Origin: Lacrimispora sphenoides
Lineage (GTDB): Bacteria; Bacillota; Clostridia; Lachnospirales; Lachnospiraceae
Assembly: GCF_900105215.1 (NCBI RefSeq)
Contig: NZ_FOIP01000001.1
Location: 744,001 to 808,000 of the forward strand
Direction of reading: 5' to 3'
DNA: 64,000 nt
The position numbers were made by a program, and so were the translations under genes. The notes below the pieces were generated by a model that made no database searches, was not told where the DNA came from, and saw nothing but the letters and a program-made list of their open reading frames with translations. This document shows positions 16,470-25,039 of the stretch, in pieces (the first letter of the stretch is position 1; the number at the start of each line of letters is the position of its first letter).

Positions 16470-17237
16470 TTACATATGAGACTTGCGCTCCATGGAGAAA
16501 CGGTACATACTTCCGAGAAGCTGGTGCTTGGCATAGCTTAGCTGCTTATCCCCCTCTTCTACCAGGATCTCTTCCACAATAATGACCGGCTCATTTTTAT
16601 TAATGCCTGCAATATAAGAATCCGCATCCGCATTCAGCACATTGAATACCGTCTTGGCATGCTTTGCCAGCCGATACAGTCCATAAGTGCTAAACTCCCT
16701 CATCTTTTCTGTGTCATTCATATCCAGCTGGAATTTCTCCATGTATTCCGCATCGAAGATCGTGACCGTGTTTGCCACCTGGCGCCCGTTGGAAAAATAG
16801 TCCGTACTGGTAAAAACCATTAAATCTCCCGGCTTTTTATACCCCAGCTCATGAGCAACATAGACACCGCAGGGCTGGTACTGGGCGGAAATCTTAATCT
16901 CATCAATGGTATCCACGCAGTTCTCAATGCACGGGTTAAACAGCCACTGGAATCCATCCTTATATTGCAGCGCATGTGTCGAGACTACCGCCTGTTTCCC
17001 CTGGGTCTTATTTATGTATCCATCCTCTTCCAGCTTTCTCATGGCCATTCTGACCGTACCGCGGCTGACCTTCCAGTAATTAGCCAGCTTATTTTCACTT
17101 GGAACAACATCTCCTGCTTTGATCACGCCTTCGACTATTAAATTAAAAATAATATCATAAATTTTTACGTAGTTCGGAATCACCAGGTTCTCTGAAATAT
17201 CTTCCTCCAGAAGCGGCAACTTATTGTAATCCATCAT
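16470..17237 (-). CDS. GntR family regulator of the nucleoside operon
   Basis: A 255-residue protein with an N-terminal winged helix (VKIYDIIFNLIVEGVIKAGD, PSENKLANYWKVSRGTVRMAM) and a C-terminal UTRA-like ligand domain. I place the start at ATG 17237, 5 nt after the stop of the upstream phosphorylase. A GTG at 17246 overlapping that stop is possible. As the second gene behind a promoter carrying two perfect ACTTGGCAGCCAAGT palindromes, it is the obvious candidate to bind them and autoregulate the operon, with a nucleoside or pentose phosphate as inducer (inference). Confidence 0.85.
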   Translation of the reverse strand: MMDYNKLPLLEEDISENLVIPNYVKIYDIIFNLIVEGVIKAGDVVPSENKLANYWKVSRGTVRMAMRKLEEDGYINKTQGKQAVVSTHALQYKDGFQWLFNPCIENCVDTIDEIKISAQYQPCGVYVAHELGYKKPGDLMVFTSTDYFSNGRQVANTVTIFDAEYMEKFQLDMNDTEKMREFSTYGLYRLAKHAKTVFNVLNADADSYIAGINKNEPVIIVEEILVEEGDKQLSYAKHQLLGSMYRFSMERKSHM

Positions 17238-17242
17238 ACCAA

Positions 17243-18007
17243 TCACCCCACCAAATCATTTTTTATTATGGCTCTCATCGCCTCAATGCCAACCAGAATC
17301 ACTCTGTTTTCCAATTCCGTAAGGGGTACCCTGTCCTTTTCCGGGGAATTCTTATAATCCGTGGCACTTACTAAAACGGAAGCTGCCCGAATCCCTAAGC
17401 TAGCCGCTACAAGAAACAGGGTGGAACATTCCATGCTTGTAGAGGTGGCACCGCCTGCCTCGTAGGCACTCCATTTATGAAGGATCTCATCCTTTACCGG
17501 CTTTTTCTCCGGCTGAGTCTGACTGTAAAAGGAGGCTTTTGTAATGGTAACGCCCACATTATAGGGCATATTCAGCCGTCCAGACGCGGCCTCCAGCTCT
17601 TTTATCATGGAAAAGTCCGGAACCGCAGGGAATTCCACTGGCAAATAATGATTGCTGACGCCTTCCATCCGGATTGCTCCATTGGGAATCACGATGTCCC
17701 CTGTCTTCACCTTTTCTGAAGTTGAAGCGCCGGAACCGATGCGAAGCATGGTATCCGCTCCGCACTGGTAAAGCTCCTCCATGGCAATGGCGGCAGAAGG
17801 TCCTCCGATTCCGGTACTGGTAACAGCCACTCTCGTTCCATCAAGTTCTCCCACAAAGGTCCTGAACTCACGGTTGTATGCAATTTCCCTTGGATTGTCA
17901 AAATGAGCGGCTATCTTTTCTGCCCTCTCCGGGCTCCCCGGTAAAAAAACATACCTTCCAACATCGCCTTTTGAGATTCCAATATGCATCATTTTCAATT
18001 TTTCCAT
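17243..18007 (-). CDS. Nucleoside phosphorylase, divergent paralogue B
   Basis: A 254-residue PNP_UDP_1 family protein, clearly the closest relative in this window of the gene at 9932 (shared GSPER loop, LRIGSGASTSEKVK, VIPNGAIRMEG, SMECSTLF, ILVGIEAM). Like that gene it has Ser in place of the GDP-loop aspartate and of the first glutamate of EME, so phosphate and ribose contacts differ from E. coli Udp. The start at 18007 is preceded by GAGGAGGAG. An upstream in-frame ATG at 18055 would lie within the first operator and is unlikely. It is the first gene of the operon. Confidence 0.85.
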   Translation of the reverse strand: MEKLKMMHIGISKGDVGRYVFLPGSPERAEKIAAHFDNPREIAYNREFRTFVGELDGTRVAVTSTGIGGPSAAIAMEELYQCGADTMLRIGSGASTSEKVKTGDIVIPNGAIRMEGVSNHYLPVEFPAVPDFSMIKELEAASGRLNMPYNVGVTITKASFYSQTQPEKKPVKDEILHKWSAYEAGGATSTSMECSTLFLVAASLGIRAASVLVSATDYKNSPEKDRVPLTELENRVILVGIEAMRAIIKNDLVG

Positions 18008-18042
18008 ATTCTCCTCCTCTTCTGGTATTTTTATCGTTTTTG

Positions 18043-18057
18043 ACTTGGCAGCCAAGT
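18043..18057 (-). promoter_or_regulatory. Operator 2 of the nucleoside operon
   Basis: A perfect 7-1-7 palindrome ACTTGGCAGCCAAGT just downstream of the expected transcription start, identical to the copy at 18076-18090. Centres are 33 bp apart (about three helical turns), suited to cooperative binding on one DNA face. Confidence 0.8.
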
Positions 18058-18067
18058 TGTTGGCATT

Positions 18068-18096
18068 AGAATATCACTTGGCAGCCAAGTTGTCAA
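18068..18096 (-). promoter_or_regulatory. Promoter with operator 1 in its spacer
   Basis: On the minus strand a consensus -35 TTGACA (forward 18091-18096), a 17-nt spacer and a -10 TATTCT (forward 18068-18073). The palindrome ACTTGGCAGCCAAGT (18076-18090) occupies 15 of the 17 spacer bases, so repressor binding would exclude RNA polymerase. Confidence 0.8.
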
Positions 18097-18461
18097 TATA
18101 TTTTCTTACAAAATTCGTTTTTTTAAGTGCAAAACATACAAAAAAAGACAAATGTCTTTAATTTTAATGGGTATCTTTTAGACATAGAGAATGATTATCC
18201 TTAGAATAATTGTGCAAATCATTGTATTAATTGGATTAATATCAGAAAAAACGTTACAAACTCCCTTGTCCAACTTCTGAAAGAGGGGCGGGTGCCATCC
18301 CCTTGAAGCATACAATACCCAAAACATTTCGCCTCGGTGTCGGGAGAAAATAAAAAGACCTCATTGTTAAAAGTTATATGTAGGGTTTGTAAAAAGGATG
18401 GGAGGAAATCTGATAAAAGATAGGAAAACTGATGAAATTAGGGTTCTCTGGCCCCTCTTCA
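18097..18461. other. Intergenic stretch, 365 nt, with one weak minus-strand ORF
   Basis: This lies between divergent units. Only a 49-codon minus-strand ORF at 18178-18327 stands out, with a weak ribosome site (GAGGCGAA) and start MFWVLYASRGWHPPL. I do not recognise a family and would not annotate it as a gene without homologues. No RNA fold or repeat was found otherwise. Confidence 0.3.
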
Positions 18462-18490
18462 TTGACGAACAGTCAAATTTAGGATAAGCT
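18462..18490 (+). promoter_or_regulatory. Possible promoter of the HAD phosphatase gene
   Basis: TTGACG (18462-18467), a 17-nt spacer and a poor -10 TAAGCT (18485-18490). The -35 is part of an inverted repeat, TTGAC-5 nt-GTCAA, that could be an operator. Confidence 0.3.
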
Positions 18491-18537
18491 AAGTATGAGA
18501 ACAAGAATACATAACTAGACAAAGGAGATTACTTGCT

Positions 18538-19413
18538 ATGAGCATCCGACTGATCGCCTCCGATATGGATGGCACCCTTTTAAACCCTCAGACCAATATC
18601 TCAAAAGCCAATGTAGATGCGATCCGCAGGCTTGAGCGCGCGGGCATAGAGTTTTTAATCTGCAGCGGACGGGATTATCAAGAAGCAAAAGCCGTTATGG
18701 ATGCCTGTGATATCACATGCAGCTACATCTGCTTAAGCGGGGCTGCCGTATACAGTCAGGATGGTGAAATACTGAGTGAGATTCCTCTTACCTCTCAGAA
18801 CCTTGTAGATATAGATCGGATCCTTACAGAGCAGCAGGCAGATATGGATATTCTGACTTCCTTGGGACGGTATACCACTACCCCGAAAGAGCGGAAGTTA
18901 AACGAGATATACTCCTTCTTAAAAAAGAAATTCAGCTCCTCTCCTGATCACATTTCCCAAGAGCTGGAAGTTGCTGTACAAAACCGAATGGAATCCACGA
19001 CCTTTATTTCTTCTCTTGAAGAGCTTCCTGAGGACAGTGATGTATTTAAGATATGCAGCAACGGACTTCCGGTTCAAAAGGCTGCAGAATTAAAAGAAAT
19101 TTTCACAGACTATCCGGATCTGGCTGCGGCCTCCTCTTTCCCTGACAATATAGAGCTGACCAATCAGGCTGCTCAGAAAGGGCTGATTCTGAAAGCATAC
19201 GCAGAACAAAAAGGAATCTCTCTTAAGGATGTGATGGTGATCGGAGACAGCGACAATGATCTGTCCATGTTCACACCGGAATTCGGGTGGACTGTCGCCA
19301 TGGAAAATGCCATGCCCTGTATCCGGGATGCAGCAAAATATCACACCAAATCCAATACAGAGGATGGGGTTGCCTGGGCCATTCGCAAGCTTGTCTTTCA
19401 GGAAAACAGCTGA
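18538..19413 (+). CDS. Cof-type HAD family phosphatase
   Basis: A 291-residue Cof/IIB subfamily haloacid dehalogenase-like hydrolase. Motif I is SDMDGTLL (Asp9 nucleophile, Asp11), motif II is in the FLICSGRDY segment near 37-45, and motif IV is VIGDSDNDLSMF near 235-246. A large cap domain lies between, as in sugar-phosphate and FMN phosphatases. The substrate is not predictable. AAAGGAG precedes the ATG. It is monocistronic, followed by a strong bidirectional terminator. Confidence 0.9.
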   Translation: MSIRLIASDMDGTLLNPQTNISKANVDAIRRLERAGIEFLICSGRDYQEAKAVMDACDITCSYICLSGAAVYSQDGEILSEIPLTSQNLVDIDRILTEQQADMDILTSLGRYTTTPKERKLNEIYSFLKKKFSSSPDHISQELEVAVQNRMESTTFISSLEELPEDSDVFKICSNGLPVQKAAELKEIFTDYPDLAAASSFPDNIELTNQAAQKGLILKAYAEQKGISLKDVMVIGDSDNDLSMFTPEFGWTVAMENAMPCIRDAAKYHTKSNTEDGVAWAIRKLVFQENS

Positions 19414-19468
19414 AGTACTTACTATTAAGAAATATGGGCATTCCTACTGATCTTTGATGATAAATTTC

Positions 19469-19515
19469 AAAAACGGCGTACATCTGAATCATATCAGATG
19501 TACGCCGTTTTTTTA
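19469..19515. terminator. Bidirectional terminator between HAD and PTS EIIC genes
   Basis: A long stem (AAAACGGCGTACATCTGA with its complement, 4-6 nt loop) is flanked by A and T runs on both sides. It serves the plus-strand HAD gene and the minus-strand PTS operon, which converge here. Confidence 0.85.
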
Positions 19516-19527
19516 ATCAACAGGTTT

Positions 19528-20949
19528 TCAGTTTTCTGATGGAGAGTCTACTCCATTTGCAGCAATAATAAATGGCGCCCATATTGCAAAGGCAACAACC
19601 ATATTGACAGCAGTAAGTACGAGCGAACGCCAGTCGCCTGCTGTAGCGAGGAATCCGCTCAAGAATACAGGCATCACCCATGGAACACTGATAACAACCG
19701 GGCTTACCAGACCCCAGATCGTAGCAAAATATGAAATGGTTGCTGTTGCAAGCGGAGCCAAAATAAACGGCACAATCAGTAGTGGATTAAGAACTACAGG
19801 TATACCAAACATGATTGGTTCGTTGATATTAAACAATCCCGGTCCCAGACCTAACTTGCCCACCATTTTATAATCTGCACGTTTTGACAAGATTAAAATT
19901 GAAACAATAAGTGCAATTGTAACACCAGCACCGCCAGGCCACACAAATGCCTCGAAAGAACCTGAAACCCATTTATAAGGAATCTCAGCGCCAGACTCGT
20001 AAGCAGCTAAATTTTGCAGCTGAGCAACACCATAAGTACTGTTCAAAACAGCTCCCATAATATTTGTGCCATGTAATCCGAAAAACCACAGTAAGTGCAC
20101 AAGCAATACAATTATAAATACCGAACCATAGCCCTGTGATATGCCCAGCAATGGCTGTTGTATATGTTCTGTAATCCAGTCACTGACAGGTTGGGTACCT
20201 AACGCCCAGCTCTGTTTAAGCACGAAATAGATGATAGCTGATCCATAAAGTGATATAACACCTGGTATGATGGCAGAAAAAGCACGAGACACTGCAGGCG
20301 GAACAGATTCAGGAAGTTTTATTGTAATATTTTTCCTCATCAGCTTCGCAAAAATTATCACCGATAAAAAAGAGAACAATATAACAGTAAACATTCCCGC
20401 AGCTCCAAAGTAGCCTGAAAAGTTAAAAAATCCCCAGGCACTACCTGTAACTGTTATGGTGGACACACCATCGGCTGTAGCGATTGTTGCACCTGATGCC
20501 TGAATCATGTCTGCAATATTAGCAGGCAGCACATCACTCAAAGTTAGGGTGGTGGATGTACTGGCGCTTTGAGGCAATCCCATAAGATATGCCGCAAGTG
20601 AAACAATAGCACCGGCTACCTTATTAACATCATAGGATTTTGCTATCGTATAACCCAGGGTAATTGAAAGCATAATGCCCATAACCGCCAGGGTTCCCCC
20701 CCAGACAATTCCGTTTAAAGAAATAATCCATGAAACAAGGGGAAAAGTAGTAACACCGTTACCGGTGCCCAGATATGTATTGGGTATATCGCGCAATAGC
20801 GCATTTAAAAGAACGGCCATGGAACCAGCCATAGTCAGGGGCATCAAATTGATGAATGCATCTCTAAGAGCAAGTAAATGCTTTTGAGAACCTATTACGA
20901 CAGCTACAGGTAAAAATTTTCTTTCTATAAATTTTACAATTGTATTCAT
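19528..20949 (-). CDS. PTS EIIC component, cellobiose/lactose family (orphan copy)
   Basis: A 473-residue PTS EIIC of the CelB/LacE family with about 10 membrane segments. Typical wording includes IGSQKHLLALRDAFINLMPLTMAGS at the N-terminus, LHGTNIMGA, and the NINEPIMFGIPVVLNP loop near 395 that forms part of the sugar site. It would translocate and phosphorylate a beta-linked disaccharide, but needs EIIA and EIIB from elsewhere, presumably those at 28687 and 26742. By eye its codon usage is AT-richer than its neighbours, so it may have a different history from the other EIIC (25293), with which it shares the family but many differences. It is the last gene before the terminator. Confidence 0.9.
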   Translation of the reverse strand: MNTIVKFIERKFLPVAVVIGSQKHLLALRDAFINLMPLTMAGSMAVLLNALLRDIPNTYLGTGNGVTTFPLVSWIISLNGIVWGGTLAVMGIMLSITLGYTIAKSYDVNKVAGAIVSLAAYLMGLPQSASTSTTLTLSDVLPANIADMIQASGATIATADGVSTITVTGSAWGFFNFSGYFGAAGMFTVILFSFLSVIIFAKLMRKNITIKLPESVPPAVSRAFSAIIPGVISLYGSAIIYFVLKQSWALGTQPVSDWITEHIQQPLLGISQGYGSVFIIVLLVHLLWFFGLHGTNIMGAVLNSTYGVAQLQNLAAYESGAEIPYKWVSGSFEAFVWPGGAGVTIALIVSILILSKRADYKMVGKLGLGPGLFNINEPIMFGIPVVLNPLLIVPFILAPLATATISYFATIWGLVSPVVISVPWVMPVFLSGFLATAGDWRSLVLTAVNMVVAFAIWAPFIIAANGVDSPSEN

Positions 20950-20999
20950 GAAAGTCCTCCTGCTATCTATAAGAATTTTAATTACCAGGTTTCAAAACA

Positions 21000-21218
21000 C
21001 TATATAGCCTGTGCTTGAAAATAAAGAACCTTGCCCCAAGTTGTATTTTTAATTAATTCCTTTGCTTTTATTGCAGCATCCGCTGGATTACCGGTAACTT
21101 CAAAAAAGAGTTTTATGCCCTCTTTTTTACTGAAAGTAAATGTTACATCACCTTCCCTGTAATTAGATAATAACTCTTTAATATTATCCTGCTGCATGGG
21201 ACTGGAAATGGTAATCAT
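21000..21218 (-). CDS. Small conserved-looking protein in PTS operon (72 aa)
   Basis: I do not recognise a named family. It is a 72-residue soluble protein of mixed alpha/beta character (MITISSP..., then EGIKLFFEVTGNPADAAIKAKELIK, ending TTWGKVLYFQAQAI), with an excellent ribosome site AGGAGG before ATG 21218. It lies between the MupG-like glycosidase and the orphan EIIC, 50 nt before the latter, so a role tied to that PTS (chaperone, regulator or subunit) is a guess from context. Confidence 0.7.
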   Translation of the reverse strand: MITISSPMQQDNIKELLSNYREGDVTFTFSKKEGIKLFFEVTGNPADAAIKAKELIKNTTWGKVLYFQAQAI

Positions 21219-21314
21219 ATATACCTCCTTATAGTTATGTAGTAGTTATGTTTAACGTCTCTCTCCAGAGACCGTGAAAAGGCTGCTGTTATATGCCTGC
21301 ATAAATCATGCAAA

Positions 21315-22409
21315 TCATACTTCAGTAAAACCAAACAATTTCCAGGGTTTAATGTAATCAAGCAGTACCAGTTCATAATCAGGTATATGGCCGATTACAT
21401 TCTTTCTTCCGTCATTGGGCATATCCTTTAAAACAACATGCAGCTCTCCCTTATAACGGGAATATCCGTCATTTAAAATCACAACATCCCCCCGTTTTAA
21501 ATCCCGGGTATTGGCAGGAAGAATAGACTTGTCTGCAAAGACTACTCTCGGCCAAGTGGACCGTATCATATATTCGCTGATATCGCCTCTGATCGCATGC
21601 TGCCGTTCAAAGTAAAGGATCTCCCGCTCTGTTTCCGTCAGTTCCTTTTCCAGACAAAGACCAAACATCAGCTTTCCAGGAGTCACTGAGGCACAGGCCT
21701 TTAACTCCTCTTCAGAAGCATAGGCATTGGCGATGATCACATCATCTACCATACGGGTTGCAAGCAAATGCCGTACCTGTGCATCCACAGGCAGGCCCCG
21801 GTGCATCTCCAGAGTACACAATCCCTCATTCACAGGCCAGGGTCCAAAGGTATTTTCATTGTTGCTGGATACAAAGGCTGCAACCTTAAGTCCGTGCTTT
21901 TTCATTTCCCGGTTACAGTAATCAAAATGCTCCAGACTGATTCCCGTATATTTCTGAGGATAAAAGTTGTGGCAGGTAATGATCCTTTCCGGCACCGGAT
22001 GATGATTCATAATATTTGCCACATAGCTTGGATCGGTGCTGGCGTTCAGCTCGATCTTCAGTCCCTCGCTGTTATAGCTCATAGCTGCTTCCTTCATGCC
22101 GTCAAAGCCTTCATCCAGCCGGATCCCATCTGCATGCATTTCTTTAAAGGGAGCCAGATTGTCATAGGACGCTCCCAGTGCTTCAAAAACAGGAGGCGCC
22201 ACATCCAGTATCACTTCCATACCGGATTCATGGGCCGTATCAATCATATCCCGAAATTCAAGGATCATCTCATCTTTATTTTTATTCCCCACGCTCAATA
22301 AACAGGTAAAAATCCGCTGAAACCCGTATTTGCCCGCCAGCCGGATATATTCCTTATCCCGTTCCGGAGTGGAATGCTCCGGATACAGGGAGATACCAAG
22401 TCTTCCCAT
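21315..22409 (-). CDS. DUF871 / MupG-type 6-phospho-glycosidase
   Basis: A 364-residue TIM-barrel plus cyclophilin-like C-terminal domain protein of the DUF871 (GH170) family, whose characterised member is S. aureus MupG, a 6-phospho-N-acetylmuramidase. The typical start GRLGISLYPEHSTPERDKEYI and the HNFYPQKYTGIS and ELNASTDP segments are present. It probably cleaves a PTS-imported 6-phospho-disaccharide in the cytoplasm. No murQ etherase is visible in the window, so muropeptide sugars are not proven as substrate. The start at 22409 is chosen over 22451 because GGAAAGGTG lies just upstream. The hairpin repeat 22421-22460 spans the junction with gntR. Confidence 0.85.
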   Translation of the reverse strand: MGRLGISLYPEHSTPERDKEYIRLAGKYGFQRIFTCLLSVGNKNKDEMILEFRDMIDTAHESGMEVILDVAPPVFEALGASYDNLAPFKEMHADGIRLDEGFDGMKEAAMSYNSEGLKIELNASTDPSYVANIMNHHPVPERIITCHNFYPQKYTGISLEHFDYCNREMKKHGLKVAAFVSSNNENTFGPWPVNEGLCTLEMHRGLPVDAQVRHLLATRMVDDVIIANAYASEEELKACASVTPGKLMFGLCLEKELTETEREILYFERQHAIRGDISEYMIRSTWPRVVFADKSILPANTRDLKRGDVVILNDGYSRYKGELHVVLKDMPNDGRKNVIGHIPDYELVLLDYIKPWKLFGFTEV

Positions 22410-22420
22410 AATTAAACACC

Positions 22421-22460
22421 TTTCCACTTTCCTGCCCAGCTTTTTGGGCATAATGGTATA
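22421..22460 (-). repeat. Intercistronic hairpin repeat (gntR-mupG junction)
   Basis: On the minus strand GGGTATACCATTATGCCCA, loop, TGGGCAGGAAAGTGGAAA. It is the best match to the unit at 3309-3350. A second small inverted repeat (TACCC/GGGTA) precedes it. The unit ends next to the ribosome site of the downstream gene. Confidence 0.65.
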
Positions 22461-22477
22461 CCCGCAGGGTATTTCTG

Positions 22478-23152
22478 TTATGTGGTTATCTCAATTATTT
22501 TTTCAGTCGGGTTGTTAAATTCTCTGATATACACGACCGGGCTGCCGCTTTTGCTTACAATGGTGCTCTCAACCATAATAATCGGAGTATCCAGCTTTAC
22601 GTGAAGCAGATTTATATATTTTACAGGCACTATAATAGGAAGAAACTTCTGTGTAACCGATCCTTCATCAATATACCCCTTCAGATCCAAAAGCTTATTT
22701 AAGTTGTTGTAATCATTGTCATTGATCAGGCTTTGGATCAGATAGATTTCTTCAACACTTACAGGCTTTCCATTCTTCCGGTTTAAGCGCACGATCCGGA
22801 TCATCCGGTCCTCAGATCCGATTTCCAGACAGGCAGCGACCTTTTCATCGGAAAAGCAGGAGCTGAAATAAATCACATTGTAATCATAAGTATCATCCAT
22901 GGGCTTATTTAAAGTCTCTGCAGATGTATTTTTTTTCATCAGCCTCTGGTCTGCAACAAAAGTGCCTTTATTTTTATCTCTGTATAATACTCCCTCTTCC
23001 ACCAGTTCATTTAAAGCATTGCGCACAGTCATCCGGCTTGCATTATACCGGCTTGCCAGTTCCCGTTCTGATGCAATAGGGGTATTGACAGACGCATCCT
23101 TAATTTCTTCCATAAGGTCCTGTTTTATTTTCTGATATTTCGGAGCCCCCAT
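22478..23152 (-). CDS. GntR/HutC family regulator of the PTS region
   Basis: A 224-residue regulator with an N-terminal winged helix (YQKIKQDLMEEIKD, IASERELASRYNASRMTVRNALNELVEEGVLYRDKNKGTFVA, about 5-70) and a C-terminal UTRA domain that senses phosphosugars in this family. ATG 23152 has AGAGGTGATACA upstream. The palindrome GTGGTCTAGACCAC at the EIIB promoter (27064-27077) closely resembles known HutC/NagR-type operators and is its likely target. It sits within the operon, giving feedback control. Confidence 0.87.
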   Translation of the reverse strand: MGAPKYQKIKQDLMEEIKDASVNTPIASERELASRYNASRMTVRNALNELVEEGVLYRDKNKGTFVADQRLMKKNTSAETLNKPMDDTYDYNVIYFSSCFSDEKVAACLEIGSEDRMIRIVRLNRKNGKPVSVEEIYLIQSLINDNDYNNLNKLLDLKGYIDEGSVTQKFLPIIVPVKYINLLHVKLDTPIIMVESTIVSKSGSPVVYIREFNNPTEKIIEITT

Positions 23153-23172
23153 TGTATCACCTCTTATCACAT

Positions 23173-23625
23173 TTAATTCTCTTTTATCCTCTGTCCCTTA
23201 ATGAAGCTTTCCATGGATGATAGCATCCTGGTAACCCTCTTTCTGGAACCTTTTTGATAGAACCAGGAGACAATTTTATAGTTTAAGGAGTAGGAAGTAC
23301 TCTCCCCCTCAAATACCTCCCTGTAGTGTACCATAATGTTTCCGTCTTTACTATCTTCGATCTCGTAAAATATAACATTCGTCCCATGGGAGGTACGGAA
23401 GCTTGCCTCATAGCAGCTGGGAGATACAAACTGCTTGATCACCACATCCACATGGTTCTCCTGCCCCATCTTATTTTTCATCTTTTTTTTATAGCGAAAA
23501 CCGGAATAAACCTGGTCTGGATTTACCTTTTTCCCTGTAGCCTGGCTGATATCATAAGCAACAGAGGTTGCCAGGGCATTGAAGAATTCCTTTGCCTCTA
23601 CATTCAGTTTTTGATTTACTTCCAT
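23173..23625 (-). CDS. DUF3284 domain protein
   Basis: A 150-residue protein resembling DUF3284: KLNVEAKEFFNALATSVAYDISQATGKKV at the start and a mid segment YEASFRTSHGTNVIFYEIE. This family is found in beta-glucoside PTS operons of Firmicutes and has no known function. It lies between GH1 (9 nt upstream) and gntR (20 nt downstream), so it is firmly in the operon. Confidence 0.8.
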   Translation of the reverse strand: MEVNQKLNVEAKEFFNALATSVAYDISQATGKKVNPDQVYSGFRYKKKMKNKMGQENHVDVVIKQFVSPSCYEASFRTSHGTNVIFYEIEDSKDGNIMVHYREVFEGESTSYSLNYKIVSWFYQKGSRKRVTRMLSSMESFIKGQRIKEN

Positions 23626-23634
23626 ATGCCTCTC

Positions 23635-25026
23635 CTATTTGCCCGTTTCAAAACCGTTGTTTTTAAGCAGCTCCTGATACCAATAACCCGACTTTTTTAT
23701 GGTCCGTTTCTGTGTTTCCAAATCCAGCTCCACAAGCCCATAACGGTTTTTATAAGCATTGAGCCATGACCAGCAGTCCACAAAGGTCCACACATGATAT
23801 CCAATGCAATTGCTTCCTTCTTCTATCCCCTTATGAAGCCAGGTCAAATGCTCCTCATAGAACTCAATGCGGTAGTCATCCTGTATCATACCATCTGTCT
23901 TAAAACGTCCTTCATGTTCCACGCCCATACCATTTTCCGTGACCATCCATTCAATGTTTCCATAGTTGTCACGGATGTTAAGAGCAATGTCATATAAGCC
24001 TCTGGGATAGATTTCCCAACCTCTGTATGGATTCATCCGTTTACCAGGCATATCATAGATATCAAAATAATATTCCGGCGTAAATGGAGCTGATGGATTA
24101 GGTAGGCTGGCCTTTGCACAGACACGGAACGGATGATAGTAGTTTACTCCCAGAAAATCCACTGTATTTTGACGGATGATCTCCAAGTCCTCCTTAGAAA
24201 CTTCCGGCAGTAATCCATGCTTTTCTATGAGAGCCACCAGCTCCGGATCATAAGTTCCCTTAACGGCAGGATCCAGAAAACTCTTATTCTGGAACAGCTC
24301 GGCAATCTTTGCCGCCTTCTCATCCTCCGGATGGGAACTTCTGGGATAAGCCGGGGTCAGGTTTAAGACAATCCCGATCTTTCCTCCCTGCTTCATACTG
24401 TGATATTCCTTCACCGTTAAAGCGCTGGCTAGGGCCGTATGATAAGCCACCGAAACTGCCGCTTGGGGATCCACCTTGCAGGGATAGTGATAGCATTGCA
24501 GATATCCGCATTCTACATGAACGATAGGCTCATTAAAGGTAAACCAGTGCTTCACCAGATCTCCGAATAAGTTAAAGCAGATCCAGGCATAATCCTTATA
24601 ATAATCCACGACCTTCCTGTTTTCCCAGCCTCCCAGCTCCTGCAGCTTTACCGGCATATCAAAGTGGTAAAGATTTACAAATGGTTCGATCCCGTTTTCC
24701 CTTAATTCCAGAAACAGGCTGCGGTAAAAATCAACCGCTTTTTCGTTCACCTCACCAAACCCTTCCGGAAACAGGCGGGACCAGCTGATGGATGTCCGAA
24801 AAGAATTATGGCCTGTCTGCTTCATCAGCTGAATATCTTCTTTGTAATTCTGGTAAAAGGAAGAGGTAATGGCCGGGCCAATGGTTCCATGAAATTTATA
24901 GCTTTCCTCCTCATACCACAAATCCCAGATATTTTTGCCTCTCCCGTCATCTTCTGCACCTCCCTCACACTGGGTGGCGCTGGTTGCACTTCCAAAGTAA
25001 AACCCTTCCGGAAACTTAAGTCTCAT
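23635..25026 (-). CDS. 6-phospho-beta-glucosidase (GH1)
   Basis: A 463-residue glycoside hydrolase family 1 enzyme of normal length. The acid/base glutamate lies in TFNEP (about 163-167), the nucleophile in VTENG near 360, and the N-terminal FPEGFYFGSATSATQCEGG signature is present. Neighbouring PTS components indicate 6-phospho-beta-glucosides (cellobiose, gentiobiose or aryl glucosides). It acts in the cytoplasm after import. The ATG follows AGGGGGTATAAGAT. Confidence 0.93.
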   Translation of the reverse strand: MRLKFPEGFYFGSATSATQCEGGAEDDGRGKNIWDLWYEEESYKFHGTIGPAITSSFYQNYKEDIQLMKQTGHNSFRTSISWSRLFPEGFGEVNEKAVDFYRSLFLELRENGIEPFVNLYHFDMPVKLQELGGWENRKVVDYYKDYAWICFNLFGDLVKHWFTFNEPIVHVECGYLQCYHYPCKVDPQAAVSVAYHTALASALTVKEYHSMKQGGKIGIVLNLTPAYPRSSHPEDEKAAKIAELFQNKSFLDPAVKGTYDPELVALIEKHGLLPEVSKEDLEIIRQNTVDFLGVNYYHPFRVCAKASLPNPSAPFTPEYYFDIYDMPGKRMNPYRGWEIYPRGLYDIALNIRDNYGNIEWMVTENGMGVEHEGRFKTDGMIQDDYRIEFYEEHLTWLHKGIEEGSNCIGYHVWTFVDCWSWLNAYKNRYGLVELDLETQKRTIKKSGYWYQELLKNNGFETGK

Positions 25027-25039
25027 ATCTTATACCCCC

